Source: a virus
Virus record (IMG/VR): IMGVR_UViG_3300013104_000061
Location: 1 to 31,367 of that record
Strand: one strand, 5' to 3'
DNA: 31,367 bases
The notes under the pieces were generated by a model. It saw nothing but the letters and a program-made list of their open reading frames with translations, was not told the origin of the DNA and did no database searches. A program made the position numbers and the translations under genes. Below, in pieces: positions 1 through 6,456 of the stretch. Within the stretch, counting starts at the first letter, position 1; each line of letters opens with the position of its first letter.

Positions 1-30
1 ACTAAAAAATGCTCCGGGGGCACTTTTAGT
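1..30. repeat. Hairpin at the left end of the window
   Basis: ACTAAAA (1-7) pairs perfectly with TTTTAGT (24-30), and TGC (10-12) can pair with GCA (20-22) around a G-rich loop. It lies in the 154-nt non-coding leader before the terminase small subunit-like gene. Packaging (cos) sites often sit there in actinophages, so this could be part of cos or a leader structure. That role is inferred from position only. Confidence 0.4.
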
Positions 31-85
31 ACAACCTTTCCACTTTAAACCACGGTACAACTGCCCGAAAGCTTTGGTGAACTCG

Positions 86-100
86 TCAGGTCTGACCTGA
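86..100. promoter_or_regulatory. Perfect 15-nt palindrome upstream of the packaging genes
   Basis: TCAGGTC-T-GACCTGA is a perfect inverted repeat with 7-bp arms around one central base, 55 nt before the first gene. GAAAGCT occurs on both sides (67-73 and 99-105). Such a site could be a repressor operator or a terminase recognition site (cosB-like). I see no convincing -35/-10 promoter in 1-154, so the role is open. Confidence 0.45.
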
Positions 101-154
101 AAGCTGACTAAACTTTTCGTTCTCGGTACCCCAGACTTCGAAAGGAGTTGAAGC

Positions 155-511
155 ATGGCAGCGCGGCACTTCAAAGAGCCCGCAGAGCCTGAGCCCAAGA
201 AGCCTAGGCCTCGAAAGGCGACAACTCCCGAGGGTCGAGAGCAGCAACTGATCGCACTCGCCGTCGATGTCGCTGAACAGCAGATGTTGAACGGCACCGC
301 GTCGGCTCAGGTCATCACGCACTACCTCAAGATGGGTTCGACACGCGAACAGGTCGAGCTCGACCTCAAGCGCGAAGAGATCGAAGTCGCCAAGATGCGC
401 CGAGAGGCGATGGCGGCCCAGGGTCGAATCGAAGCTGTCTACGAAGAGGCTCTGTCGGCGATGCGTGGCTACCAGGCCGGCATGCCTAAGGAGGAGTACT
501 TTGAGGAATAG
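155..511 (+). CDS. Terminase small subunit-like protein
   Basis: 118 aa. Probably the DNA-recognition subunit of the packaging motor, which binds the packaging site and hands DNA to the large terminase encoded at 3451. The protein starts with a basic, proline-rich tail (residues 5-25, many Lys/Arg/Pro). A helical segment follows (about 30-70), then a highly charged helix likely to form a coiled coil (about 68-100, ELDLKREEIEVAKMRREA). This layout and the position as the first gene before lysis and head genes fit small terminase-like proteins of actinophages. The ATG at 155 follows AAAGGAG at 140-146. The end overlaps the HNH gene, whose ribosome binding site lies inside this gene. The call rests on size, charge pattern and position; I see no diagnostic motif. 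A general DNA-binding protein is the alternative. Confidence 0.55.
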   Translation: MAARHFKEPAEPEPKKPRPRKATTPEGREQQLIALAVDVAEQQMLNGTASAQVITHYLKMGSTREQVELDLKREEIEVAKMRREAMAAQGRIEAVYEEALSAMRGYQAGMPKEEYFEE

Positions 512-911
512 GTCTTACCAAGAGCTTCTCAGCCACGAGACCTTCGAGGAGCGTTTCCGTTACCTCTCTCTCGGCGCACAAGTCGGAGCAGACACCTTCG
601 GGTTCGACCGCTACCTCAACCAGTCGTTCTACGCGTCGCGTGAGTGGAAGCGTATTCGCCAGCAGGTGATCGCTCGAGACGAGGGCCGCGACTTGGCCCT
701 TCCCGGACACGAGATCTACGACAGGATCTACGTCCACCACATGAACCCGATGACGCCAGACGACATCAAGCACGGGAACGATGACATCCTCGATCCCGAC
801 TTCCTCATCTGCGTCACCCACCAGACCCACAACGCAATCCACTACGGCGACGAGCGAGCACTTCCCCGCCCTCTCGTCGAGCGTCAACCTGGAGACACAA
901 AGTTGTGGTAA
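501..911 (+). CDS. HNH endonuclease
   Basis: 136 aa from TTG 501. I chose this start because AAGGAGGAG (488-496) lies just before it; the in-frame ATG at 465 lies further inside the upstream gene and lacks such a site. The HNH fold is visible: REWKRIRQQVIARDEG begins the domain, IYVHHMNPM supplies the first His pair, a DDILDPDFLICV strand-turn follows, and THQTHNAIHYG supplies the closing Asn/His. The Cys pairs of the zinc-ribbon HNH type are missing, so this is the Cys-poor phage variant. HNH proteins beside terminase genes are known to help the terminase nick or cut at cos in several phages (for example HK97 gp74), so a packaging role is likely. A free-standing homing endonuclease is less likely because the gene is embedded in the operon with a strong ribosome binding site. 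Confidence 0.8.
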   Translation: MRNRSYQELLSHETFEERFRYLSLGAQVGADTFGFDRYLNQSFYASREWKRIRQQVIARDEGRDLALPGHEIYDRIYVHHMNPMTPDDIKHGNDDILDPDFLICVTHQTHNAIHYGDERALPRPLVERQPGDTKLW

Positions 912-927
912 CCCGAAAGGAGTACCA

Positions 928-1134
928 ATGGAGTTGATGGACAACGGACACCCCGTCCGCGACTATGACCCCAATGCTCGACCCGAGGGATTCGAGGACG
1001 CGGCCAACGTCGTTGCCGAGGACTCCGAGGAGGTCGACTTCGCCAAGGACCAGAGCCCCGAGCTCGACGAGAACGACCTCGAGGACGACGGCTCCGAGCC
1101 CGACCTCAGCGGTCCTGCCACGGAAGGAGCATGA
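928..1134 (+). CDS. Small acidic protein of unknown function
   Basis: 68 aa, starting at ATG 928 after GAAAGGAG (915-922). Roughly a third of the residues are Asp or Glu, in clusters such as EDSEEVDFAKD and DENDLEDDG. No fold or motif is recognisable and the protein is probably disordered. It lies between the HNH gene and the endolysin, and its stop codon overlaps the endolysin start (ATGA), so the two are translationally coupled. Very acidic small phage proteins can be DNA mimics, chaperones or scaffold-like helpers; nothing here separates these. That it is real is supported by the ribosome binding site, tight packing and C/G third-position bias. Confidence 0.6.
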   Translation: MELMDNGHPVRDYDPNARPEGFEDAANVVAEDSEEVDFAKDQSPELDENDLEDDGSEPDLSGPATEGA

Positions 1135-2066
1135 TGGGCGGCATTTCCCCCACCCCAACCAAGCTGCCCACGGCAAGCGACTTCCTCAAGATGGCTGCCA
1201 GCCAAATCGGCACCATGGAGGGTCGCGACCCCAGCGGCAACTGGAACAACCTCACCAAGTACGGAACCTGGTACGGGATGAACGGTGTCTCCTGGTGCGG
1301 CATTTTCGTCTCGTGGGTCGCCTTCATGGTCGGCGCTCTCGGCACCCTCGTGCCCAAGTACGCCTCGTGCTGGCACGGCCTCAAGTGGTTCCGTGACAAG
1401 GACCAGAGCGGCAACTGGCCTCCGCGCCCCGGCGACATCTTCATCATGCGGGAGTACCACCCCGGTGTCTGGAACGCAGACGCCGACGGCTGGGCGACCG
1501 TGCACACCGGCATCGTCGAGAAGTACCTCGGCGGCGGTCGCATCCAGACGATCGAGGGGAACACCAACAACGGTGGCTCCGCTCAGGGTAACGGCGTCTA
1601 TCGCCTTATCCGTCAGGACAGCGAGACGGGCAAGCGCTTCATCTACTGCCGACCGAACTGGGCTCCCGAGCCCGCGCCGGCTCCTGCGCCTGTCGTCAAG
1701 CCGCCGACCACCACGACCCGTCCTCCGGCACCTCCGGCTCCCAAGCCGATCCCCGGCGCCAACTACACGGGCTCGAGGAAGATCGACGTATCCATGGTTC
1801 GTCCCGGCTATCGGAACGAGTCCGTCCGTCGCTTCAACGCGCTCGTCTGGTCGTGGCTCTGCAAGAACTCGCCGACCTACGCGCGCAAGAACGCCGGCGC
1901 CTGGATGAAGGAGCCCTCGGCCCTCTACGGTCCGCAGGCTCAGCGTGCCACGCAGGAGATGTACCGCGTCCTCTCGGCCCGCAACCCGAAGATCTTCAAG
2001 CCCGTCACCCTGCCCACGTGGCCGGGAAAGGACGGCGTGAAGTTCATCGGCGGTCAGCCCTACTGA
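1131..2066 (+). CDS. CHAP-domain endolysin
   Basis: 311 aa. Predicted peptidoglycan hydrolase (amidase or endopeptidase) that lyses the host at the end of infection. Residues about 15-175 form a CHAP/papain-like domain: catalytic Cys56 in VSWCGIFVSW, His125 in ATVHTGIVEKY, and Glu142/Asn144 in TIEGNTN. A proline-threonine linker follows (about 180-215). The C-terminal part (about 220-311, with NALVWSWL, EPSALYGPQAQRATQEMY and TLPTWPGKDGVKFIGG) resembles wall-binding domains of actinophage lysins. No signal peptide is visible, so export should depend on the holins. GGAAGGAG (1122-1129) fits ATG 1134 slightly better than ATG 1131; both give essentially the same protein. It sits in the packaging block, 25 kb from the holin-like genes. 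Confidence 0.88.
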   Translation: MMGGISPTPTKLPTASDFLKMAASQIGTMEGRDPSGNWNNLTKYGTWYGMNGVSWCGIFVSWVAFMVGALGTLVPKYASCWHGLKWFRDKDQSGNWPPRPGDIFIMREYHPGVWNADADGWATVHTGIVEKYLGGGRIQTIEGNTNNGGSAQGNGVYRLIRQDSETGKRFIYCRPNWAPEPAPAPAPVVKPPTTTTRPPAPPAPKPIPGANYTGSRKIDVSMVRPGYRNESVRRFNALVWSWLCKNSPTYARKNAGAWMKEPSALYGPQAQRATQEMYRVLSARNPKIFKPVTLPTWPGKDGVKFIGGQPY

Positions 2067-2104
2067 TCGCCACCACCACTAGTAACAGAAGGAGGTAACC
2101 CATA

Positions 2105-2479
2105 TTGGCTGACGTTGAAGGAAGCATCCTGCAGGACGTCAAGAAGATGCTCGGTCTCGCCGCGGACTACTCCCCGTTCGATGCTGAGATCGTCCTGCAC
2201 ACCAACTCGGCCCTGTCCAAGCTCGACCAGCTTGGTGTAGGACCCGCAGGAGGGATGAGCATTTCTGACGAGCAGGCCACGTGGGCTGACCTCATCGGAG
2301 ATGACCACCGCCTCAACATGGTCAAGACGTTCCTTGGCCTCACGGTCAAGCTCGCCTTCGACCCTCCGCAGATCGGCCACGTGCTGACTGCCATGAAGGA
2401 GCAGATCGCAGAGCAGGAGTGGCGTCTCAGCTGCACGATCGAGAACGATCGCTGGGAGGCTGCACGAGCTGGGAGGTGA
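2105..2479 (+). CDS. gp6-like head-tail connector protein
   Basis: 124 aa, TTG start at 2105 placed 9 nt after GGAGG (2091-2095). Family features can be read directly: ILQDVKKMLGL at the N terminus, FDAEIVLHTNSALSKLDQLGVGP, an aromatic stretch ATWADLI, FLGLTVKLAFDPPQIGHVL, and a terminal EQEWRLS. This is the pattern of the HK97 gp6-like connector family, which forms a ring below the portal and joins the head to neck proteins. It lies upstream of the large terminase and portal rather than after the capsid gene, which is less usual. The match is from memory of family sequences, so a neighbouring small head protein family remains possible. Confidence 0.68.
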   Translation: MADVEGSILQDVKKMLGLAADYSPFDAEIVLHTNSALSKLDQLGVGPAGGMSISDEQATWADLIGDDHRLNMVKTFLGLTVKLAFDPPQIGHVLTAMKEQIAEQEWRLSCTIENDRWEAARAGR

Positions 2480-2488
2480 TCCTAGAGC

Positions 2489-2593
2489 GTGGCGTGGTTA
2501 TTCAACTGGGGCTCACCTGCCGAGTCCTGGGACCACGAGCTGTATCTCGGCCAGTTTACAGGTCCTCTAATTCTTTGTTACAGGAGTGACTGA
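2489..2593 (+). CDS. Possible 34-aa protein, Trp-rich
   Basis: A GTG at 2489 follows a strong GGGAGGTGAT (2471-2480) with 8 nt spacing and opens a 34-codon frame ending in TGA 2591-2593. The peptide begins MAWLFNWGSPAESWDHELYL and has three Trp residues. It fills the gap between the connector and the first GMKWGV protein. The ribosome binding site is the main support. The 3' part runs into the 9-nt repeats at 2577-2621, which lowers confidence. Function unknown; it could be a leader peptide coupling translation to the next gene. Confidence 0.4.
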   Translation: MAWLFNWGSPAESWDHELYLGQFTGPLILCYRSD

Positions 2594-2621
2594 TGTTACT
2601 GGTGTTACTAGTGTGACAGAA
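2577..2621. repeat. Five tandem 9-nt repeats, GT(T/G)AC plus 4 nt
   Basis: Five consecutive 9-nt units: GTTACAGGA, GTGACTGAT, GTTACTGGT, GTTACTAGT, GTGACAGAA. The GTNAC core recurs at exact 9-nt steps while the other four bases vary. Read in the frame of the downstream gene they would encode Val-Thr-X five times, but that gene has its own strong ribosome binding site at 2646-2657, so the array is probably untranslated or only marginally translated. A multi-site protein-binding region or slippage-generated microsatellite would both fit. Confidence 0.7.
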
Positions 2622-2657
2622 GTCCGTTTTGTTCCCCACCTTTTGAAAGGAGGTGAG

Positions 2658-3182
2658 ATGGAAGCTAAGCAGGTCGCAGTCCCTCGTATCTCGGACGAAG
2701 CGATCATAAAGCACTACGGTGTCCGAGGCATGAAGTGGGGCGTTCACAGGGATCGAACGCCTCAGCCGGTGGTGACCATCACCCAGCCCGGCAAGAGGGT
2801 CAAGTCCAAGGGAGGCAAGAACCAGCCGCCTTCCGAGGATGCGATCGCCGTCTCGAACTTCCACCGTCAGGCTCTCAAGAGCACGACGGACTCGCTCTCC
2901 ACCAAGGAGCTCCAGGCGCTTGTCAACCGCATGAACCTGGAGAAGCAGTTCGCCGAGCTCGAGAAGTCGGGCATCCGTGACAGCCAGGGCAAGAAGTTCG
3001 TCAAGGAGTTCCTGAACACCGCCGACAACAAGAACTTCACCATGGACATGATCGACAAGGGGACGGATCTCATCCCCGGCAACAAGCTCGTCAAGACCGG
3101 CGTCAAGATCAGCGCCGTCATCGCCAAGGCCTACGTCAACAAGCTGGGCCCCAAGGACAACGGCGGCAAGAAGAAGAAGTAA
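2658..3182 (+). CDS. GMKWGV-motif protein 1, probable virion-associated
   Basis: 174 aa. Start ATG 2658 is set by a near-perfect AAAGGAGGTGAG (2646-2657); an in-frame GTG at 2586 would add 24 residues encoded by the 9-nt repeats but has a poor ribosome binding site. Residues 18-30 carry KHYGVRGMKWGVH, a short motif found at the N or C terminus of many Gram-positive phage proteins encoded near portal genes. The rest is charged and mostly helical, with SLSTKELQALVNRMN at about 80-95, a hydrophobic helix near 155-165, and a Lys-rich end (GGKKKK). Two more proteins with the same motif are encoded at 5217 and 5632. Function is not established; a packaged or head-internal protein is my inference from the motif and location. 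Confidence 0.6.
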   Translation: MEAKQVAVPRISDEAIIKHYGVRGMKWGVHRDRTPQPVVTITQPGKRVKSKGGKNQPPSEDAIAVSNFHRQALKSTTDSLSTKELQALVNRMNLEKQFAELEKSGIRDSQGKKFVKEFLNTADNKNFTMDMIDKGTDLIPGNKLVKTGVKISAVIAKAYVNKLGPKDNGGKKKK

Positions 3183-3193
3183 GGAGATCCATA

Positions 3194-3436
3194 ATGATGC
3201 TTGGACCTGAAGAGATCGAGAACCGTTTCGGTTTCCACAAGGGCACCGTCGAGGGCCCCGACGCCACCGCTCCGAAGCACGCCGGCCTTCGCAAGAAGTT
3301 CGTCGAGCTGGCCCAGGAGCTGGACGAGGTCGTCCCCGACAGTCGCGCCAAGAGCGTGATGTTCACCGAGCTCGAGACCGCAGCGATGTGGGCTCACAAG
3401 GCGATCGCCGAGAGGGCGCCGCTGATCCGCGAGTAA
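3194..3436 (+). CDS. acb2: Acb2/Tad1-like cyclic-nucleotide sponge, predicted anti-CBASS
   Basis: 80 aa. The sequence reads as a small Acb2-family helical protein: IENRFGFH near the N terminus (residues 8-15), then helices with LRKKFVELAQELDEVVPDSR, SVMFTELETAAMWAHKAIAER. The pattern NRF..H, a helix ending in P-x-S/G-R-x-K-S, then T-x-LE-x-A-x-x-WA-x-x-x-IA is how I recognise the family. Acb2 proteins bind cyclic di- and trinucleotide signals made by CBASS defence and so prevent effector activation. AAGGAGAT (3181-3188) precedes ATG 3194 and a second ATG at 3197. The gene lies between the first GMKWGV protein and the large terminase, in the middle of the head operon rather than an early region. 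The call is by eye and needs a profile search. Confidence 0.72.
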   Translation: MMLGPEEIENRFGFHKGTVEGPDATAPKHAGLRKKFVELAQELDEVVPDSRAKSVMFTELETAAMWAHKAIAERAPLIRE

Positions 3437-3450
3437 CGAAAGGAGGAGCG

Positions 3451-5196
3451 ATGGCTCTGTCGAATACCGCGGTGCCGTACTACTACGGCATCTTCCGGGA
3501 GAAGGTCAAGCGCGGAGAGATCCCCGTTAACCGAGAGATTTCCCTCGAGATGAACCGCATTGACGCGCTCATCGCAAATCCCAACGTCTACTACGATCCT
3601 GAGCCCGTGGAAGGCTTCATCGCCTACTGCGAGAACGAGCTCACCCTGACGGATGGGTCGGATCTGGTTCTGCTCGACACCTTCAAGGTTTGGGCGGAGC
3701 AGATCTTCTGCTGGTACTACTTCAAGTCGAAGACCGTCTACGTGCCTTCCGCCGACAACCGTGGCGGCAAGCACGTTCGTAGGCAGGTCAAGAAGCGGTT
3801 GATCCGCAAGCAGTACCTCATCGTCGCGCGAGGCGCAGCCAAGTCCATGTACGCCGCCTGCATCCAGGCGTTCTTCCTCAACGTGGATCCTCAGACGACA
3901 ACGCAGATCACAACGGCTCCCACAATGAAGCAGGCTGAAGAGGTGATGTCGCCCATCCGGACGGCCATCACCCGAGCCCGGGGTCCAGTGTTCAAGTTCC
4001 TCACGGAAGGTTCGCTGAACAACACAACTGGATCCCGGGCTCTTCGGGCCAAGCTCGCGTCCACGAAGAAGGGCATCGAGAACTTCCTCACGAACTCGAT
4101 CCTCGAGATTCGTCCCATGTCCATCAACAAGCTGCAGGGCGCCCGCCCTAAGATCTCGACAGTCGATGAATGGCTGTCTGGTGACCTCCGCGAGGATGTC
4201 ATCGGAGCTCTCGAACAGGGCGCGTCCAAGCTTCCCGACTACTTGATCGTCGCCATCTCTTCGGAGGGCACGGTCCGTAACGGCTCCGGCGACACCATCA
4301 AAATGGAACTCAGCAACATCCTCAACGGCGAGTACTCGGCGCCGCATGTCTCCATCTGGCACTACAAGCTGGACGACATCGAGGAAGTGGGCATGCCGGA
4401 GATGTGGCCGAAGGCCCAGCCCAACATCGACCTGACTGTCAGCTACGACGTCTATCACGAAGAGGTGGAGCGAGCCGAGAAGGCTCCTGCTACTCGGAAT
4501 GACATTCTCGCCAAGCGATTCGGGATCCCGATGGAAGGTCACACGTTCTTCTTCCACTACGACGAGACGCTTCCGCACACGCCACAAGAGTTCTGGAACA
4601 TGCCATGTGCTCTGGGCGCGGACCTCTCGCAGGGTGACGACTTCTGTGCGTTCACCTTCCTCTTCCCGCTGCGACGTGGGAAGTTCGGCGTCAAGACTCG
4701 GAGCTACATCACCGAGCTAACCCTCAAGAAGCTTCCGGGCGCAAGCCGTGTGAAGTACCAGGAGTTCCTCGACGAGGGAAGCCTGCACGTTCTCGAGGGA
4801 ACGATCTTGGACATGAACGAGGTCTACGACGATCTCGACACATACATTCAGTCCGAGGGCTATGACGTCCGAGCTTTCGGCTTCGACCCCTACAACGCTC
4901 GCGAGTTCGTGGAGCGCTGGACCACCGACAACGGCCCTCACGCCGTCGAGAAGGTCATCCAGGGTGCGAAGACTGAATCCGTTCCTCTCGGTGAGCTGAA
5001 GGATCTCGCGGCGGAGCGCATGCTCCTCTTCGACGAGCGCCTGATGCAGTACGCCATGGGTAACTGCATGGTTCTCGAAGACACCAACGGGAACCGCAAG
5101 CTGTACAAGCAGCGCCGAGACGAGAAGATCGACAACGTCGCAGCCATGATGGATGCGTTCATCGCTTGGAAGCTGCACAAAGAAGAGTTCGAGTGA
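3451..5196 (+). CDS. terL: Terminase large subunit
   Basis: 581 aa. ATP-driven DNA-packaging motor with a nuclease that cuts concatemers. ATPase domain: a Walker A-like ARGAAKS at about 126-132 (a degenerate P-loop typical of phage terminases), hydrophobic strand plus acid ISTVDE at 235-240 (Walker B), and a coupling-motif region ending near AISSEGT (268-274). Nuclease domain: Asp391 in GADLSQGDD, Asp479 in GFDPYN, and Asp561/Asp568 in IDNVAAMMDA are likely metal ligands of the RNase H-like fold. Length is normal for a Terminase_1-type protein. ATG 3451 follows GAAAGGAGGAG (3438-3448), which decides the start over an upstream in-frame codon. The stop is followed at once by a second GMKWGV gene. 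Confidence 0.92.
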   Translation: MALSNTAVPYYYGIFREKVKRGEIPVNREISLEMNRIDALIANPNVYYDPEPVEGFIAYCENELTLTDGSDLVLLDTFKVWAEQIFCWYYFKSKTVYVPSADNRGGKHVRRQVKKRLIRKQYLIVARGAAKSMYAACIQAFFLNVDPQTTTQITTAPTMKQAEEVMSPIRTAITRARGPVFKFLTEGSLNNTTGSRALRAKLASTKKGIENFLTNSILEIRPMSINKLQGARPKISTVDEWLSGDLREDVIGALEQGASKLPDYLIVAISSEGTVRNGSGDTIKMELSNILNGEYSAPHVSIWHYKLDDIEEVGMPEMWPKAQPNIDLTVSYDVYHEEVERAEKAPATRNDILAKRFGIPMEGHTFFFHYDETLPHTPQEFWNMPCALGADLSQGDDFCAFTFLFPLRRGKFGVKTRSYITELTLKKLPGASRVKYQEFLDEGSLHVLEGTILDMNEVYDDLDTYIQSEGYDVRAFGFDPYNAREFVERWTTDNGPHAVEKVIQGAKTESVPLGELKDLAAERMLLFDERLMQYAMGNCMVLEDTNGNRKLYKQRRDEKIDNVAAMMDAFIAWKLHKEEFE

Positions 5197-5216
5197 CCGA
5201 CAAGAAAGGACGCTCT

Positions 5217-5591
5217 ATGAGCGACACAGATCTGACACCGGAGGAGTGGCTCGCTCACTTCGGCGTCAAGGGCATGAAGTGGGGTGTCCGCAAGAAGTAC
5301 AACGAGCGACAGACCAAGAAGATCGACAGCCTCAAGCGGGTTGCCGACGGCAAGGGCACGGCAAGGGACAAGCTCAAGGCCCTCAGTGGGTCCAGCGCGG
5401 CCGAGCTCGTCGCCAACAAGGGCCTCAAGAACACGGCCAAGAAGCACGCCGAGGTTCGACAGGCACACCTCGACCGCATCAACAAGGGCGAGGCCAAGAC
5501 GAGCGACCTGGTCCGGATGTACGGCAGCATGTCCACCGTCGATCTCATCAACGCCGGCCGCAACAAGAACCGCAGCTTCCGGCCCGCCTGA
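5217..5591 (+). CDS. GMKWGV-motif protein 2
   Basis: 124 aa, ATG 5217 after AGAAAGGA (5203-5210). Residues 1-27 are nearly identical to those of the next protein: MSDTDLTPEEWLAH, then FGVKGMKWGVRKK; only Phe/Tyr differs. The rest is unrelated: a basic helical body with AELVANKG, KKHAEVRQAHLDRIN and TVDLINAGRNKN. At DNA level the shared part differs at many third positions, so this is an old duplication or recombination, not a recent copy. The shared N terminus probably directs both proteins to the same place, most likely the capsid. The C-terminal region may be an effector or a packaged structural part; no catalytic motif is visible. Confidence 0.6.
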   Translation: MSDTDLTPEEWLAHFGVKGMKWGVRKKYNERQTKKIDSLKRVADGKGTARDKLKALSGSSAAELVANKGLKNTAKKHAEVRQAHLDRINKGEAKTSDLVRMYGSMSTVDLINAGRNKNRSFRPA

Positions 5592-5631
5592 TCCAGCGTC
5601 AAAATGAGACCACTAACAAGAAAGGGCGTCC

Positions 5632-6456
5632 ATGAGTGACACCGACCTGACGCCCGAGGAGTGGCTTGCTCACTACGGCGTCAAGGGAATGAAGTGGGGC
5701 GTCCGTAAGAAGGACGAGAAGTCGAACGATGCCAAGGCTGGCGTCGATCCGGCAACGGCGATGCTTGCCATCTACGGCGGTGTCGTTCTCTCGGCCTTCA
5801 TCGGCGCGAAGATCGCCCAGTACCACGACAGCGGCATCAAGAACGCCAAGAAGACCGACGTCGCGGACTGGAAGAAGGATCCCAACCTCACCAAGAAGAT
5901 GAACGTGACCCAGCTCCATGCCAAGGTCGTCAAGCCGATCAACCCCGGCTTCGGCGAGAAGGGCACGATGATGAACTGTCGTCGGTGCACCTTCGCTTAC
6001 GAGCTTCGTCGTCGTGGTTACGACGTCAAGGCCACGAAGAGCAAGTACGCCACGGGTCAGGACACCGACGGTCTCCGTAAGGCGACCAACAAGAAGCACG
6101 ACACGTTCGAGTCGATGTGGGGAGAGAAGGCAGTCAAGACGCCAATCCACCTCGATGCCGGACCGCACAAGACGGCGAAGTCCATCTTCGACCACATCAA
6201 CAAGGAACCCGACGGTTCTCGTGGCGAGCTGGCCGTTTCCTGGCTGTTCGGCGGCGGCCACAGTGTCGCCTACGAGAAGGTCAACGGAAAGGCCGTCGTC
6301 ATCGACGCTCAGTCCGGCAAGACCTTCAAGTCCGTCGACGAGTTCGTCAAGAACTCTGGGTTCGCCGATGCGATCACCAGTGCATCGACAACGCGTCTGG
6401 ACAACGTCGAGCTCAACAACGACTTCCTGAAGAGGTGGGTGGGACCCAATGCTTAG
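5632..6456 (+). CDS. Papain-fold toxin-like protein with GMKWGV N terminus
   Basis: 274 aa in three parts. Residues 1-27 are the shared targeting-like segment with YGVKGMKWGV. Residues about 41-64 form one hydrophobic helix (AMLAIYGGVVLSAFIGAKIA). Residues about 108-274 look like a papain-fold toxin domain (Tox-PL/papain fold toxin 1): NCRRCTFAYELRRRGYDV at 115-132 supplies the Cys nucleophile (Cys116 or Cys119), GGGHSVAYE gives His210, and VVIDAQSGKTF gives Asp225. In polymorphic toxin systems this domain is a C-terminal effector predicted to act as a peptidase or deamidase. Here it is on a phage protein just upstream of the portal, suggesting packaging and injection. All triad residues appear intact. 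ATG 5632 follows AAGAAAGG. The next gene overlaps its stop and may encode immunity. Activity and target are unknown. Confidence 0.68.
   Translation: MSDTDLTPEEWLAHYGVKGMKWGVRKKDEKSNDAKAGVDPATAMLAIYGGVVLSAFIGAKIAQYHDSGIKNAKKTDVADWKKDPNLTKKMNVTQLHAKVVKPINPGFGEKGTMMNCRRCTFAYELRRRGYDVKATKSKYATGQDTDGLRKATNKKHDTFESMWGEKAVKTPIHLDAGPHKTAKSIFDHINKEPDGSRGELAVSWLFGGGHSVAYEKVNGKAVVIDAQSGKTFKSVDEFVKNSGFADAITSASTTRLDNVELNNDFLKRWVGPNA

Noticed and set aside
2586-2657. Start of the first GMKWGV protein at GTG 2586
   Set aside because: It would translate the 9-nt repeats as Val-Thr-X units, with AGGAG touching the start codon. ATG 2658 has a nearly ideal AAAGGAGGTGAG at proper distance.
3394-4587. 397-aa minus-strand frame opposite the large terminase
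   Set aside because: It is antisense to conserved terminase motifs, has no plausible family features, and every supported gene is on the + strand.
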